Shown in pieces: positions 50,216-61,778 of a stretch of 64,000 bases of DNA (position 1 is the first letter of the stretch; each line of letters starts with the position of its first letter). The notes beneath the pieces were generated by a model. It was not told the origin of the DNA. It did not search any database and worked only from the letters and a program-made list of their open reading frames with translations. A program made the position numbers and the translations under genes. The DNA is from Neckera pumila. Taxonomy: Eukaryota > Streptophyta > Bryopsida > Hypnales > Neckeraceae. Where the stretch lies: the NCBI GenBank assembly GCA_963969595.1, contig OZ018416.1:3922065-3986064 (forward strand), read 5' to 3'.

Positions 50216-50250
<35 letters not shown>
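50216..50250. repeat. (AT)n microsatellite
   Basis: About 16 AT units sit between two imperfect copies of a TTCATATTAATATT-type stretch (50191 and 50251), that is, a small direct duplication around the AT run. Confidence 0.85.
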
Positions 50251-50253
<3 letters not shown>

Positions 50254-51468
50254 TATTAATATTGTATTGATTGTATAAAACAACTAGTATAAATCATGTT
50301 ATATTTTTTATAGCTTACATCTTAATTTTTTGATAATATTATTGTTTTGTTTACAAGAGAATGATTTTAATTTTAATTTTTTAAAATTGTGCAAATAAAT
50401 TGTATTTCATAATTTTTTAAATTAAAAAAATTATCATTTAACATCAAAGTTTCAATTTCCTTTTTATCAATGCAAATTAGAAACATGTACTAGTTATAAT
50501 CCATTAATTTTTTTTTCAATCTTTCTATATAGGAATATGGATTACTTCATAACTTTATGTTTCTTTATCTCATTTTGAACTCCAAAGTTTAAAATGAACT
50601 TGTTTAAAAATCCAAGTGAGAGCGATTAACAAAAAAATCAAACAATTGATTAGAACTTGGTGACTTTATTTATAAAAAAGGATTGCCAAACTAAATTTTT
50701 TGATGATCTGTATAGATATAATATAATAAAAAATTTACATTAATTAATAAACATGAAATAGAATTAAATAGTTTATATATTTATGGATTTGATTCATGAT
50801 TTTATGTATGATTTATGAAAAATTCACCTAAACTTTTTAGAGTTCATTTTATAAGTTATTTTATTAGTTAATGAAAATTCTCTTTTCTTTATAGACAATG
50901 ATAAATTAATATTATGGCAATATTAGCATTGATATGATTATATTAAATTCAAGATATGAATAGAATAAAATCTTTTAATAACAATGATTTTAAAATAAAT
51001 TTATAAGAAAATATTTATTTGAAGCATGATGTAATATATGAACGTCAAATATATAGCTTTGAAGTTTTGTGAATCATACAATATTTTCAAATATTAGAAA
51101 TAGCATGTGAATAGTGAGCTACGTAATTATAGAGATTGCTTATCAAATATTAGTTTTAGTAGCACTGTATAAAGAACTAAACAGAATTGAATTTTTTTTG
51201 GGTACATAAATGATAAATCTAGAAAAATATGAATTCAAATTTCAACTATTAACTTCATACTAATTGTAATTTATAAATATTCTAGAATTTATCTTTTGGT
51301 ACTTCTAATTTTCATACATATTTTATAAGTGTTGATATATTTACTAAAAACTATGAAGTTGAATTGAAATATATTTATAATCCATAAGTTTTTTAAATTT
51401 AATTTTTCAAAACACAATAAAACCAAAAAAAAAGTATATAATAAGTTTTTCTATTCGTATTGTAAAAA

Positions 51469-54400
51469 ATGGAGTCTAAACTTGCACATTCAAAAGATTC
51501 TAATGCTAGACATTCAAATCATGAAAATGATATTTATCAAGATTACGATAACAACATTGTATATAATGAAATTCAAGATTTTGATTTTGTGCAAGAAATA
51601 GCTTCAAATTACCACAATACATCTAATATTTTTGAAAGACAGGTTTATATATATTAAATATGATTAAATACTTCAATATTTAATTATATTATTAATATTG
51701 TTAATTAAAATATATATAATGATTTGAATCAAATAATTGAATTTTAGCAATTTTTAAATTGAAAAGTTTCTAAAAATGAGAGATTAAATGATAAATAGTG
51801 ATGAATGGTCTACATTTGTTTTTTTCATGTCTGAATAATAACAATTATATAAATAATTTATATGGATTTTTGTAATTTGAATAATAGTTTAGAATAATAT
51901 ATTATTGTTAATATATGTAAAAAATTATGTAGTGCAATATAATTATATTTTATTATTTATTATAATTTATAATTTATATTTGAATTGTAATTTATATCAC
52001 ATACAAATTATTAAAAAATTATAATAATTTGTTTTAATTTATCTTTAAATCTTATTTTTAAATAAATAAATAGTAATTTAACTGAATATTGATCAATATT
52101 AATGAGCAACAAAATTAGTAAGAATCGTATAAGATTTTTGTAGCACTTCATAATTTAGTATTTTAATTAGCAGTATGTATTGAATGCAATGTTTTCAACA
52201 AAACAATAATTTTTTATCAATGGCAATTATGTGCAAAAAAAGTTTGTAAATTTTTTTTTCATATTTTTATATATTATAATTTTTTTAGTATATTTTAATT
52301 TTTCAAATGCAAGTCTCATATAAAAATCAAATCAAGAGGTCTAAATTTTAAATATGATTGTTGGTGATGCAAAATATGATATATTTAAAAATACATTTAA
52401 AATAATAGGAATTAGTAGATTGCATCTAATTTGTCAATCTATTTTATGTTAGTTAATATTAGAGAATCAAAACATTTACAATCAAAATACAGAAAATCAT
52501 TTTGAAATACCTTCATTGTCTACTTCTCTACTGCCTATGGAACAAGCTATGCAAGCACTTAGTCATGTAAGTGAGGACCATGTAGACACAAGCATGCATT
52601 GTATCAAAGATCATTCACATATTGCTGAAAATATGGATCTTGATCAATTTTATCAAATAAATTTGGAATCATTATTAATTGAAATGACAAAATATGATTT
52701 AGAAGATTCAACAAAGTCACTAGAAGATTTGAACCTCATAGATAACACAAAAATAGATATTTCTTTTCAAGAGATTACACACCATACTCCTTCAAGACCA
52801 TACTCTCAACAAAAATTAAAAAGAACGATTCACACCCAAAATGCCTTATATATTACTAATAGCTTAAATAAATCCCTCTTTAATGAAGGCCCCGCAACCA
52901 AAAGAATAAGAACTCCTCGTTCTAGTTCTCCAAATTCAACTTCCCATCGATCACTTGCAAATACTCGTGCATCGTCACCTCTAAAGACTCATGAGCAATT
53001 ACCTCCAAAAACTCCTATGTCATCACCTCTAATCATGCCATCACTTCTAGATACTTATGCACCATTAATTTTACCAATTCCATATGAATTTCAGTTTAAC
53101 AATATCAATGAATCTGCCATGCAAAGCAATGCATTTTCATTTATCTCTGCTAATAATCTGAATGAAGATGTAATAAATACAAATGATACTCAAAATGATA
53201 TTACTCCAAGTTCAGACATTGACATTACAGATTTACCCCTTGATACACCCATATTAGATGATTATAATATTGGTGATAATATAAACATTCAAGATGCAAT
53301 CTTGCAATTTGACATTCCCAATGACTTTTCTAGTGACCAAAATACTGACTATGTAGATATGCCTAATTATGTTATAACAAATGATATATCTTTAAAGTTT
53401 GAAGTTCCAAAAGAACTTCCTAGTATTGAAAACTTTGACCTACTAGATATATCCAATATAGTTGATTGCAATGCTAGAAATCTAGACAACCAATGTAGCA
53501 ATGCCTTCCATACAATTGTTCCTCTATTGCATATAGAACAAATTGCACAATTAGCAAACAATGAAAGTATGATTCATATAAATGATAAAAATAGCCTTGA
53601 AAAGAACCCAGAAAAAGATCCAAATGATATGGCTATGAAGGCTATTGATGACAAAAACACAAATTTTAAAGCATGTTCACAGGGATCTAATGAGGCGTCT
53701 ATTTTATCTGATGCTCAAGATGTTAATGTGAAAAGTGTTTATGTACTTAGTAAGGACAAAACCTCTTTAGTGTCTACTGACTTGACAAGCCATGATACAG
53801 AAGAGTCGTTAGGAAAAATGAGAGAAAAAACTAATGAACTTCAAGAAGAATCCTTTGTTGAAATGATGAACAATGCTATTGACAAACCTAATGAAGAAGC
53901 TAATGAACTTTGCTGCCAAGAATCATTTGTTGAAATGATGGAAGATGATTTTCAAGAACCTATTGAAGAACTTAATGAAGAACTTAGTGAACTTTGTTGC
54001 CAAGAATCCTTTGCTGACATGATAGAAAATGATTTTCAAGAACCAATTGAAGAACTTAATGAAGAAACTAATGAACTTTGTTGCCAAGAATCCTTTATTG
54101 AAATGATGAAAGATGATTTTCAAGAACCTATTGAAGAACTTAATGAAGAAACCACTGAATTATGTTGCCAAAAATCCTCTATTGAAATGATGAAAGATGA
54201 TTTTCAAGAACCTACTGAAGAACTTAATGAAATCCAAAGAGAACCTCTTTTTAGGTCAGTGCATTGCAATCCTGAAAAAATTAAACAAAAACAAGTAAGA
54301 AAGAATTATGTACCAGATGGATTAAGTGGTATTTATAAGGTTAAGGGCGGTTGGAAAGCAACACTACCTAAGTTAGATGTTAATAATGAAAATTGGACAA

Positions 54401-56412
54401 TTGGACTTTATGCCACTTGTGAGATAGCTGCTAGGGTGCAAGATTTATTAGCTCTTAAATTAGAAATGCATCTTAAGATTAAAAATTATCTTTTTAATTT
54501 TTCTTTATCTGATTATAAGGATGACTTTGAGGATATGCAAAAATGGAGCAATGATGATTATGTATGGTCAATGAAGAGACAAGCTTTAGGATTTACACAT
54601 TCTGAATCTGATTTGAAATGTGTTCAACGTAGTAGGCAAAAAAATCCTTTGGGAGGTGAAATGTGGCTAGGAAGAATTAATAACTATGTAGGAAATAAAA
54701 AAATAAAAGGATTTGAGAAGTTTATTGATATTGACCATAGTCCTGAGAAAGAAGTAATTGGAATCTTCACAGACCTTGTTAATTTACATGTAAATGGATG
54801 GGAATATGTGACTAATTTTCGTCGTGGACATTATACTGTAGATGATGTTCAAAAATTTATCTTTCTTCTTGAAGAAAAAAAAGTAAGTGAAGCATATGCA
54901 TGGGATCTAATAACACAAGTGTTAAATGAACCTCTTCCTTGCAATATTCACAAGCGAAGTTCTCAAAAAATTATCAAACCTAGCTCTATCAATGATAAAA
55001 ATGCGTGCGTGGCAAAAAAGAATTTGAATCCAAAAGACATGGCAAAACATTTTATAGAATGTCCTTTGATTCAACTTGATGAATCATGGGCATTGTACAA
55101 AAAACCTAGTAATAATTGTGATTTGGAATTTGAAGATACAATTGTTCGTATGTATAAGGCTTCAAATTGGTCACCATCTAATATAAAATTACATAGTGTA
55201 GAACGTAAAAAATACAAATTTTATTTTCCTTGTGTCATTGCAACAAATTTTGCTAAAATTAACATACAAAGACGAATTTTGGGCTTGAATTACCATCAAT
55301 ACTTAATTAATACACCTGATACTTGTATTGTAGAATGCTATCAAAAACAATGGGTAAATCTTCCCAACATTAGATATTTAGAGTTAGACTTCTATAATGT
55401 AATTGCTTCTGATGGTGGACTTATTGTTGTGAAAAGAGAAAGGAATGAACAAAATTTGATTGATCAAGACAAAAATACATCAACAATAATAGTAACAAAT
55501 CCTCTTACGTATGACATAAAATTTTTACCTCCAATACCATATAAAATATTACAACAAAAGATAGCTCATTTAGTTTTTTACGATAGTACAAGAACAACAT
55601 ATCGCTTGATTGTTATAGGAGTATCCCATTGTGAAGAAACAGTATGTGATGATGATGTTCAAATTTTTGGAAGTACACAAATTTCATTGGTAGTATATTG
55701 CTCTATAAAAGAATCGTGGGTTCATTTTGATCATATTTTAAATGCAGCTCCACCATTTAAAGAATTAGGATATTCTAATATTGTTGTTTGTGGATGCTCT
55801 ATTTACTATGGTGGCCTACAAATCCAATCTCCACAAATACCTCCCAAAAAAGAATGCCTTCCAAAACCTGTCATATTCTATTTTAATATAAATAATTCTA
55901 GAAGGCAACAATTAATTATTGATTTTACTAAGGCTGGAGACATATTTTTTATTAAGGTTGTTGAACCACCAAAGCTTGTTCAAATTGGATTTAACACTAA
56001 AATATATGCTGTATCTCGACAAGCCCAATTTAAAAAAAATCCAGATCTTTTATTTATTATTGAAGTTGTTGTTAATAAAGATGGTACCCCCACAGGTTCT
56101 TACAAAGTCTTAACTCAAGGTATTATGCCTAAAGACATATATACATTATTATTTAAAAAGACCAATAAAAGAGGAGAGAAATTAAAGGTGTCTCATGATG
56201 AAAAATTGCCTCCATGGGAAGTAATGGCAAGTATTGAACATATAGCGATAAAAGTTATTGGACATGATCCACTCATTGCTTTATACAATGTTAAAGATCA
56301 AAAATGGAATTATACTTATTTTCCATATACGGAGTCTATTAAACTTTCTAATACTAAAACATGGAGACTAATCCCAGGGGTTTATGAACCAAGATGGAAT
56401 GCAACACCTTAA
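51469..56412 (+). CDS. Large AP2-AP2-like / kelch-propeller-like fusion protein
   Basis: Two exons are inferred: 51469-51642 (ATG at 51469; donor CAG|GTTTAT) and 52453-56412 (acceptor TATGTTAG), in phase, ~1,377 aa. The downstream exon is open upstream of its first ATG (52537), and the added residues match its Asn/acidic style, supporting the join. Residues 1-650 are acidic, Asn/Ser-rich and disordered, with a basic, possible nuclear signal (ATKRIRTPR, ~206-214), an SP/TP-rich stretch (~213-250) and 28-aa repeats (~544-651). Residues ~682-741 resemble an AP2 domain (IYKVKGGWKATL, then IGLYATCEIAARVQDLLALK and NYLFNF). A linker follows (SDYKDDFEDMQKW, DDYVWSMKRQALGF). A second AP2-like repeat (~778-847) has MWLGRINNYVGNKK and EYVTNF. 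Order and linker match AINTEGUMENTA-type AP2 proteins, but DNA-contact residues (YRGVR) are mostly lost. Residues ~934-1377 resemble plant F-box/kelch C-termini (IASDGGLIVVKRE, NPLTYDIKFLPPIP, and the ending YEPRWNATP). No F-box is seen. Codon use is very AT-rich. Confidence 0.8.
53839..54235 (+). repeat. In-frame 84-bp tandem repeats (28-residue units)
   Basis: Four good copies and a degenerate leading one lie in phase inside the large gene. The consensus contains LCCQESF(V/I)EMM, then DDFQEP(I/T)EELNEE. Each unit combines a CC pair with a strongly acidic helix-like segment. Nucleotide similarity between copies is high, so expansion was fairly recent. Antisense frames over this block are artefacts. 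Confidence 0.95.
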
Positions 56413-57799
56413 TGGCCCTAAAGGCTCCGTCAACCACATTGTGGATGACGTATAGAATGGACTCGTAGTCATCTACAAACTATGACCAATTTTACTCCAT
56501 CCAATTTTTTGATGCAACGTATATGAGTTTTGTTTTTCATGCCACAAAATTGGATGCCACTTATGCATACGTGTATTGGTTTATTAGAAAGCTGGAAATA
56601 CACAAGAATTTGTAGAAATGCCTCTAGATATTTTATAGAATAAATAAAGATTAAATTACAAACCAATTGTTGACCTTCTTATGATAAACAAAGACATGTG
56701 GTTATACATTTTGATTACTTGCATCTATTAATCAAAAAGATAATGTGGATTTTTTTGTTTGTTTCACAATATTTCTATTTTTATTTAGACTATACTATAC
56801 TTTGAGCATTGCAAAGTAAAAAAGGAAGAAAATTTCAATAGTACAAATTCAACAATGGTTTTGTGCTAAATTTGGACTAAAGCTAATACAAATTGCAATT
56901 ATGCTAGTGCATGAGCTTAGATGCATGAGCCTAGTACGGGCCTTGAATCTAGTTGTAGGTATATACCTGCAACCATTTGAAGGTGCTTATAACATTTGTA
57001 CTTGTAATATAGGTACACTATAACATGGAAAGAGTATATTACATAAGTATCTATAACCATTAATAGTGTCTATAACATAAAATTCTAGGCACATGGGCTC
57101 ATAGATTCTATACTCACAGGCTAGCACTCTTTATACAAATATTGTCGAATCTAATATAGAATATGTACAAAACCATTTCAACTTGTGGTAGATTTATACT
57201 AGTGATTGTGTATGACAAAGATCCTATCTGGTAGTGAGAGGCTTGGAGTAAATTTATATAATTTCAGTTTCTTAAACCCTATATGTCCTTCCTCACTTAT
57301 AAAAAGTGAAGGCACCGACATTTTTATAGATGTTGTCACTTTAGCATTGCAATTTTGTGCTTGGTCACCTCAAATGAGTTTAATAAATTAGAGATTCTTA
57401 TTTGTTTATATATTGTAATGATGGTCATTTAATAATTTTGAAATACTACACCAAAGTTTCTTCTATTATATACATGTGTACTCTATATTTCATACACAAT
57501 GACCAAATGTGAAAACCTACATTCTAAAAATGTTCACTATAAGAGAAAGGGGTGTATTAAGTGCGATTTTAAGCCAAAGTGCATATTAAAAGGTCTTGTG
57601 TTTTTAGTAAAAAATTGCTGAAAATGTTGTGTTTAGGAATTACCTTAAAATACCTTTTTTGAATTTCTAAATGTCTTTTCAGCATGTATTTATAGCATTC
57701 TTAAAAGACAATATTAACTACAGGGTTTAAATCTTCTCCAAAAGATGTAAAAATTTGTACATTTCAAAATGCCAAATCAATAAGGCATTTTATTTCTAT
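56413..57799. other. 3' flank of the fusion gene and AT-rich DNA
   Basis: No coding exon was seen. AATAAATAAAG-type sequences near 56640 could serve for polyadenylation of the upstream gene. At 57536 CACTATAAGAGAAAGG resembles a CACTA-MITE left end, but no partner was found. Confidence 0.35.
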
Positions 57800-57965
57800 A
57801 AAGAAGTCCAAATTTATGAAAGAATCTAAATCTATAAAACAATCCAAATCTATGAAATAGTCCAAATTTATGAAATAGTCCAAGTCCATGAAAAAATTAT
57901 AAATCTATGAAATAGTCCAAATCTATGAAAAAATCTAAATGTATGGAAAAATTCCAAATCTATGG
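57800..57965. repeat. Degenerate ~19-20-bp tandem repeat
   Basis: About eight variants of a CCAAATCTATGAAATAGT-like unit occur in a row, with A/T changes and small length differences. Typical of AT-rich minisatellites. Confidence 0.85.
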
Positions 57966-59829
57966 ATTAAATATTTTGAAATCTATTAAGCAAATGCTGC
58001 CATTTCTTGAAACTGAGTATCCAACACTTTTATCAACGATTGTACAATACCCCATTGAACAATATGAACCTAAATTTATTGCAAACACAAAGTTGGTCAA
58101 GATCTAATACCAAATTCTGACAATCAAGCTCAAGAAAATGTAGGGTCACCTATAGCTCCTGCCACTGTGAATGCAAAATAAATTAAGAAGATATTTATCA
58201 ACAACAAACAACAAAGATTGATACAAGGCTCCTGCCTAAAAACACACATAAGATCCAGTGAATTGAAAGATCATGGCAGCACTCTGTTAGTTATAGATTC
58301 AGTTTAGGTCCTCCAACAATGTAAATCTCTCCACATCTAGCCCATGAAGTTTTCCCACCATTATATATCGTATAGAGAATACTTAAGTGAATAAAGTATT
58401 GTACAAAAATCATGAGCATCCGTAAATTCCAATGCATGCCTTTTCAGTGATGTACTTACTTGTTTCACTAGTCCGGCTGCAGGTCCTCTACTAATTGCTG
58501 CTTGCAAAGCCAACTGCTTCTGGACTTCTTAATGGAGTGACAAGGCCTGAAGCAACAGAATTTAGGTAGAGCCACCTATTCCCAACCAGTGACCCATTCC
58601 CAACCTACAGGTGCACGTGTTTTTGACCAAGCTTAGAATGTTTTGTTTTTCCTTTTCAAGGTTGGAACTCATAAATACATGACACATGTCTTAAGTTGTG
58701 AGAAAGAAAGTAGGAAATAATGATTAGGAAAAAAGTTCTTAAATGATCGGAATTGGAAGAGTCTAGATGTTGGCTATGGGTTTGGAGCACTTATTGCCTT
58801 CCAAAATTCCTAGTAATTTCAGTTCAAGCGATAAATTTACCAAATTTTTTGCAATCCTTGTCATTTCTATCAATGTACCTCTGAAAAATATTTGTTTTGC
58901 CTTCACTACTTGGGATCATGTTAGAATTCTTTATTTGGTTGGTTATGGGTGGCTCTACCTTACTAAGTTAGCAGATGTTAATATCCACCATTGTCACATG
59001 GTAAAGCTTGACCTCTTGAACATCCATGATCTTAAAGTGTGTTTGAACAAAGAACATCTTAAAAACAAAGATAGGGTGGTGGAAATCCAACTAGAGTAGA
59101 TAGTGGAACTACAATATAGAGCTCAGGATTTTAAAACAAGAATAAGGAACGAGAAACAAATTCAGATTACACCTTCTCTGTCATCTCTAGTGCCTTTCAA
59201 TAAAGCTTGTTGTTTGTCTCCTCGTCAAGTGCTTGCTGACAAAAGTGAGCTGCTACCTTAAAGTAATCATTGGCCTTGACAATCTTTGTCATCAAGAAAC
59301 TTTGGTAAGTATGGCATTATATGTGAAACCCATTCGAGGATAGAAACTTTATAACTATAAACTCCAATAGGCGAGTACATGCCCAAAGGCAAGGGAATGA
59401 GGAAAGGTAACAGTGCCCTGGAGCATGGATGTGAAAAGAGGGGCCAGTAATGCCAAAAGGCCGAGGGTAATCAGAGCAAAAGAAGAGGCGCCAGAAGCTG
59501 AGATGCACCAATAAACAACTCCAAGGAACGCCCAATGGCAGGGGTGACTGGAAATCGTGTCAACAACCGAGTCAGAAGCGCCTAGTATATCAAAGTGGCA
59601 TGTTTGGTCAGGGACGGGTTAGGAGCCTAAGTGTTGAGCTGAGGGGAAAAATATCAAAGCAAGGGGATGGAAGGATCATGGGGGTATCCCCAGCCTAAAC
59701 TTAACCCTCTACTAAATCCCTACAAATTGAACTAAATGCTTCCTAAAGATTAAGGTCAACAACCTGCATGCTACACTCAGAACTATCAATCTCGTCATTT
59801 GTGGTAGGGTGTTGGTGCAGATTATCCTC
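57966..59829. other. Intergenic DNA, no identifiable gene
   Basis: A 110-codon plus frame (58767-59099) and several shorter ones have mixed composition but no family resemblance. 59.3-59.7 kb is more GC-rich and may be remains of an element related to the adjoining LINE. Confidence 0.35.
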
Positions 59830-60900
59830 CTACTGGATTTCTTGTAGAATCTGTTGTAATATGATATTGGCTTGCTGAGAGGCCATTGCTCTCCTGTCTT
59901 GAGTTGATTGATTGTTGGGGTTACTCAGTGGCATTCTGCTCGTGCCTTGATATATGTCAGATGGCGACTTGTTTGTATCTTTGGAGTTGTCTGATTGCCA
60001 TATGTGATGTGGATCTGCTAAGTCGATGATGTCTTCAAAGTTGCTTTGCATTGTTGTTTCTTCTGATGAAGCGTTGACTGTCTTGTGCTTGATCCTGGCG
60101 ATTCTTCATAATCTGCGCTTGCCTCTCCGTTTGTCGTCAATTGTGTTGATTGGGAGGGGCTGACAAGCTGGATATGTTGCTTGGTACCTACCACTGGAGG
60201 GTGGGTAGCTAAATCCTATGGTAGTAAAGCAAAAGAAGTGAGGAAGTTCCATACCGGTGAGTCGCCCATTGTGCATAAAGTTGTAGAAGAGGCCCATGTG
60301 TCTTTGAAAGTTAATAATTTTTTAGGCTCCTCCTTTTCCGATTTCCATATACTTCTCCACAATGCCACTCCAATTTGTCCTATTCTCCAAAAGTTATAGA
60401 TTGCTGTACCCAGATGGAAGGATTCATTTTTCATGACTTTCTTGCATCTGTGGCACCAAATGTTTCTAAGAATCATGCAGTAGAGCAGGTCCCACGGGGT
60501 TTTCTGCGTGACTCTATAAAATGCGTTGATTTTTTGTTGGTGAGGTTCTTGCCTGTGAGGGCAACTCCTTCTAGGATATCCGCTGCTGTATATTGTAGCT
60601 GGTGGGAGGTTGTACATAGCTTTGAGGTGGTTGAATTGTTTCCAAGCGCAATTGACTGTAGGGTAGTCAATGAAAGCATGCCTGGCTATCTCCATCGAGG
60701 CTGTCTCTCATAATTGGCAGGATTCGTCAATGTTCATCTTATCTAACCAACTACCTATCAAGAGACCCTTGTTGTGAAGTAACCTGAGAAAGGAGATAAC
60801 TCTTCTTGGTAACTACTAATGCCACATTCTGTTGTAGATACCCCTACATTTTTGGTCAGAGTATCCTTGTTCCTTGAGCTTTGTTTTGTACCTAGTCAAC
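59830..60900 (-). pseudogene. Decayed LINE: C-terminal end of a reverse-transcriptase ORF
   Basis: Read on the minus strand from about 60900, the conceptual translation shows LPRRVISFLRLLHNKGL, then IGSWLDKMNIDESCQL, HAFIDYPTVNCAWKQF, LLYCMILRNIWCHRCKK and an FHLGTAIYNFW tail. These match in order the zinc-binding zf-RVT module at the end of plant non-LTR retrotransposon ORF2 (the C.LC....E...H.F..CP......W pattern). Stops interrupt it (two near 60,835 and one after SCQL), and some Cys have been lost, so it is dead. The catalytic reverse-transcriptase core was not found. Downstream, a Gln-rich 73-codon stretch to 59830 is probably the tail. Confidence 0.7.
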
Positions 60901-61284
60901 TGCAAGTGGTTTTGGATTCCCGCTCTATATCCCTGTTTTGTGTTGTAGCAAAGGAATGGTGTGGGTGCCCGATTTCCTATAGACTTCCATTGCTACTCAA
61001 CAGAATCCCAATCCAGCTCTTGAATTTTGTGTGGTGATGAAGCCAAACTGAATTATTTGGGGGGATCGGGTGTGGTGGTTTGTATCCTACCAAAAGGTTG
61101 TTGATCTTCTACTGCACTTGTATTGCTTGGGCTTGTCTCGGTTGTAGGTCCACCTGTATTGGGCCCGTTCTTTTGAGTTTTGTTGTGGCGTCTTTGAGCC
61201 TGTAGATGTCCACCTCCATGTCGCTTGGGTTGAACCTTGACAATATGATAAATTTGTAATGGCTATTCTTCTTCTGTAGGCATG

Positions 61285-61778
61285 ATTGAGTATTTTGCAA
61301 TTGGTTCTTATTTTTTGATAGAAAGAGCCAATTTGATTGAAGCATACAATTTTAATTTTAAAAGCAGGGTTTTTGTTTTAAATTTTTTTTGTACACAGGA
61401 CAACCTCTGAGGTTTGTGAAGTCAAAACTTGGATTTTTACTAGGATAAATTCAATCATATCATATGTTGGAACTAGATATTCCTTGTGCAAGAGGTATTA
61501 AGTTATTGAATAGTAGATAAGTAATTAAGGTCCTTGGGATTGAAGTGCTTATTTCTAAAGTGGGATATGCGGTGTCAGATGTCGTGTCAAAGTTGGAAGA
61601 GGCATTGAGAATCAATCCACGCAAGCATAATACGTTGTGGTACTTAGGTAATGCCAGAGGCTGTCTTGTGCACAAAAAAATCAAAACAAAAATTCTGTTT
61701 TTATAATTAAAATTGTACGCTTCAATCAAATTGTCTCTTTCTATTTAAAAAGTAAGAACCAGTTGCAAAATACTCAAT
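61285..61778. mobile_element. Foldback unit carrying a captured gene fragment
   Basis: Two arms of ~125 bp, 61285-61412 and 61655-61778, are inverted repeats. Paired blocks include ATTGAGTATTTTGCAA with its complement at 61763-61778, CAATTTGATTGAAGC with GCTTCAATCAAATTG, and GTACACAGGACAACCTCTG with CAGAGGCTGTCTTGTGCAC. The ~240-bp interior includes a TOM20-like fragment that ends exactly where the right arm begins. No transposase or clear target duplication was seen. Confidence 0.65.
61533..61655 (+). pseudogene. TOM20-like gene fragment
   Basis: A plus-strand frame translates to a segment containing VVSKLEEALRINPRKHNTLW followed by YLGNA. Plant TOM20, the mitochondrial outer-membrane import receptor, carries the TPR-like motif (A/V)(I/V)(S/T)K(F/L)EEAL.I(D/N)P.K....WC(I/L)GNA at the same place. 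The match covers ~25 residues and probably represents one exon. No Met, flanking exons or C-terminal anchor were found nearby. It is most likely a transposed or duplicated fragment and not a working gene. Confidence 0.65.

Larger units (their letters stand above)
45829..51468. other. AT-rich intergenic DNA with simple repeats
   Basis: No gene was identified. An 87-codon plus frame at 46106-46369 has mixed composition but resembles nothing known. Two short direct repeats occur: CACCAAAGTTGGTAAGTTTA at about 46679 and 47343, and GACAAAAAGACTAAAAGC-like blocks at 46470 and 46985. From 48.6 kb onward the DNA becomes extremely AT-rich. Confidence 0.4.

Noticed and set aside
52516..52536. Start of the large protein at 52516
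   Set aside because: The codon is TTG. The first in-frame ATG of that exon is 52537, and the frame plus a good acceptor point to an upstream exon starting at 51469.
53367..54123. Antisense frames of 64-66 codons over the large gene
   Set aside because: They mirror the coding repeats of the plus strand (for example repeated FHHFNKGFLATKF) and have no independent support.
58767..59099. 110-codon plus frame as a gene
   Set aside because: The length is only slightly above chance in this DNA and no motif was recognised. A transcript would be needed to accept it.
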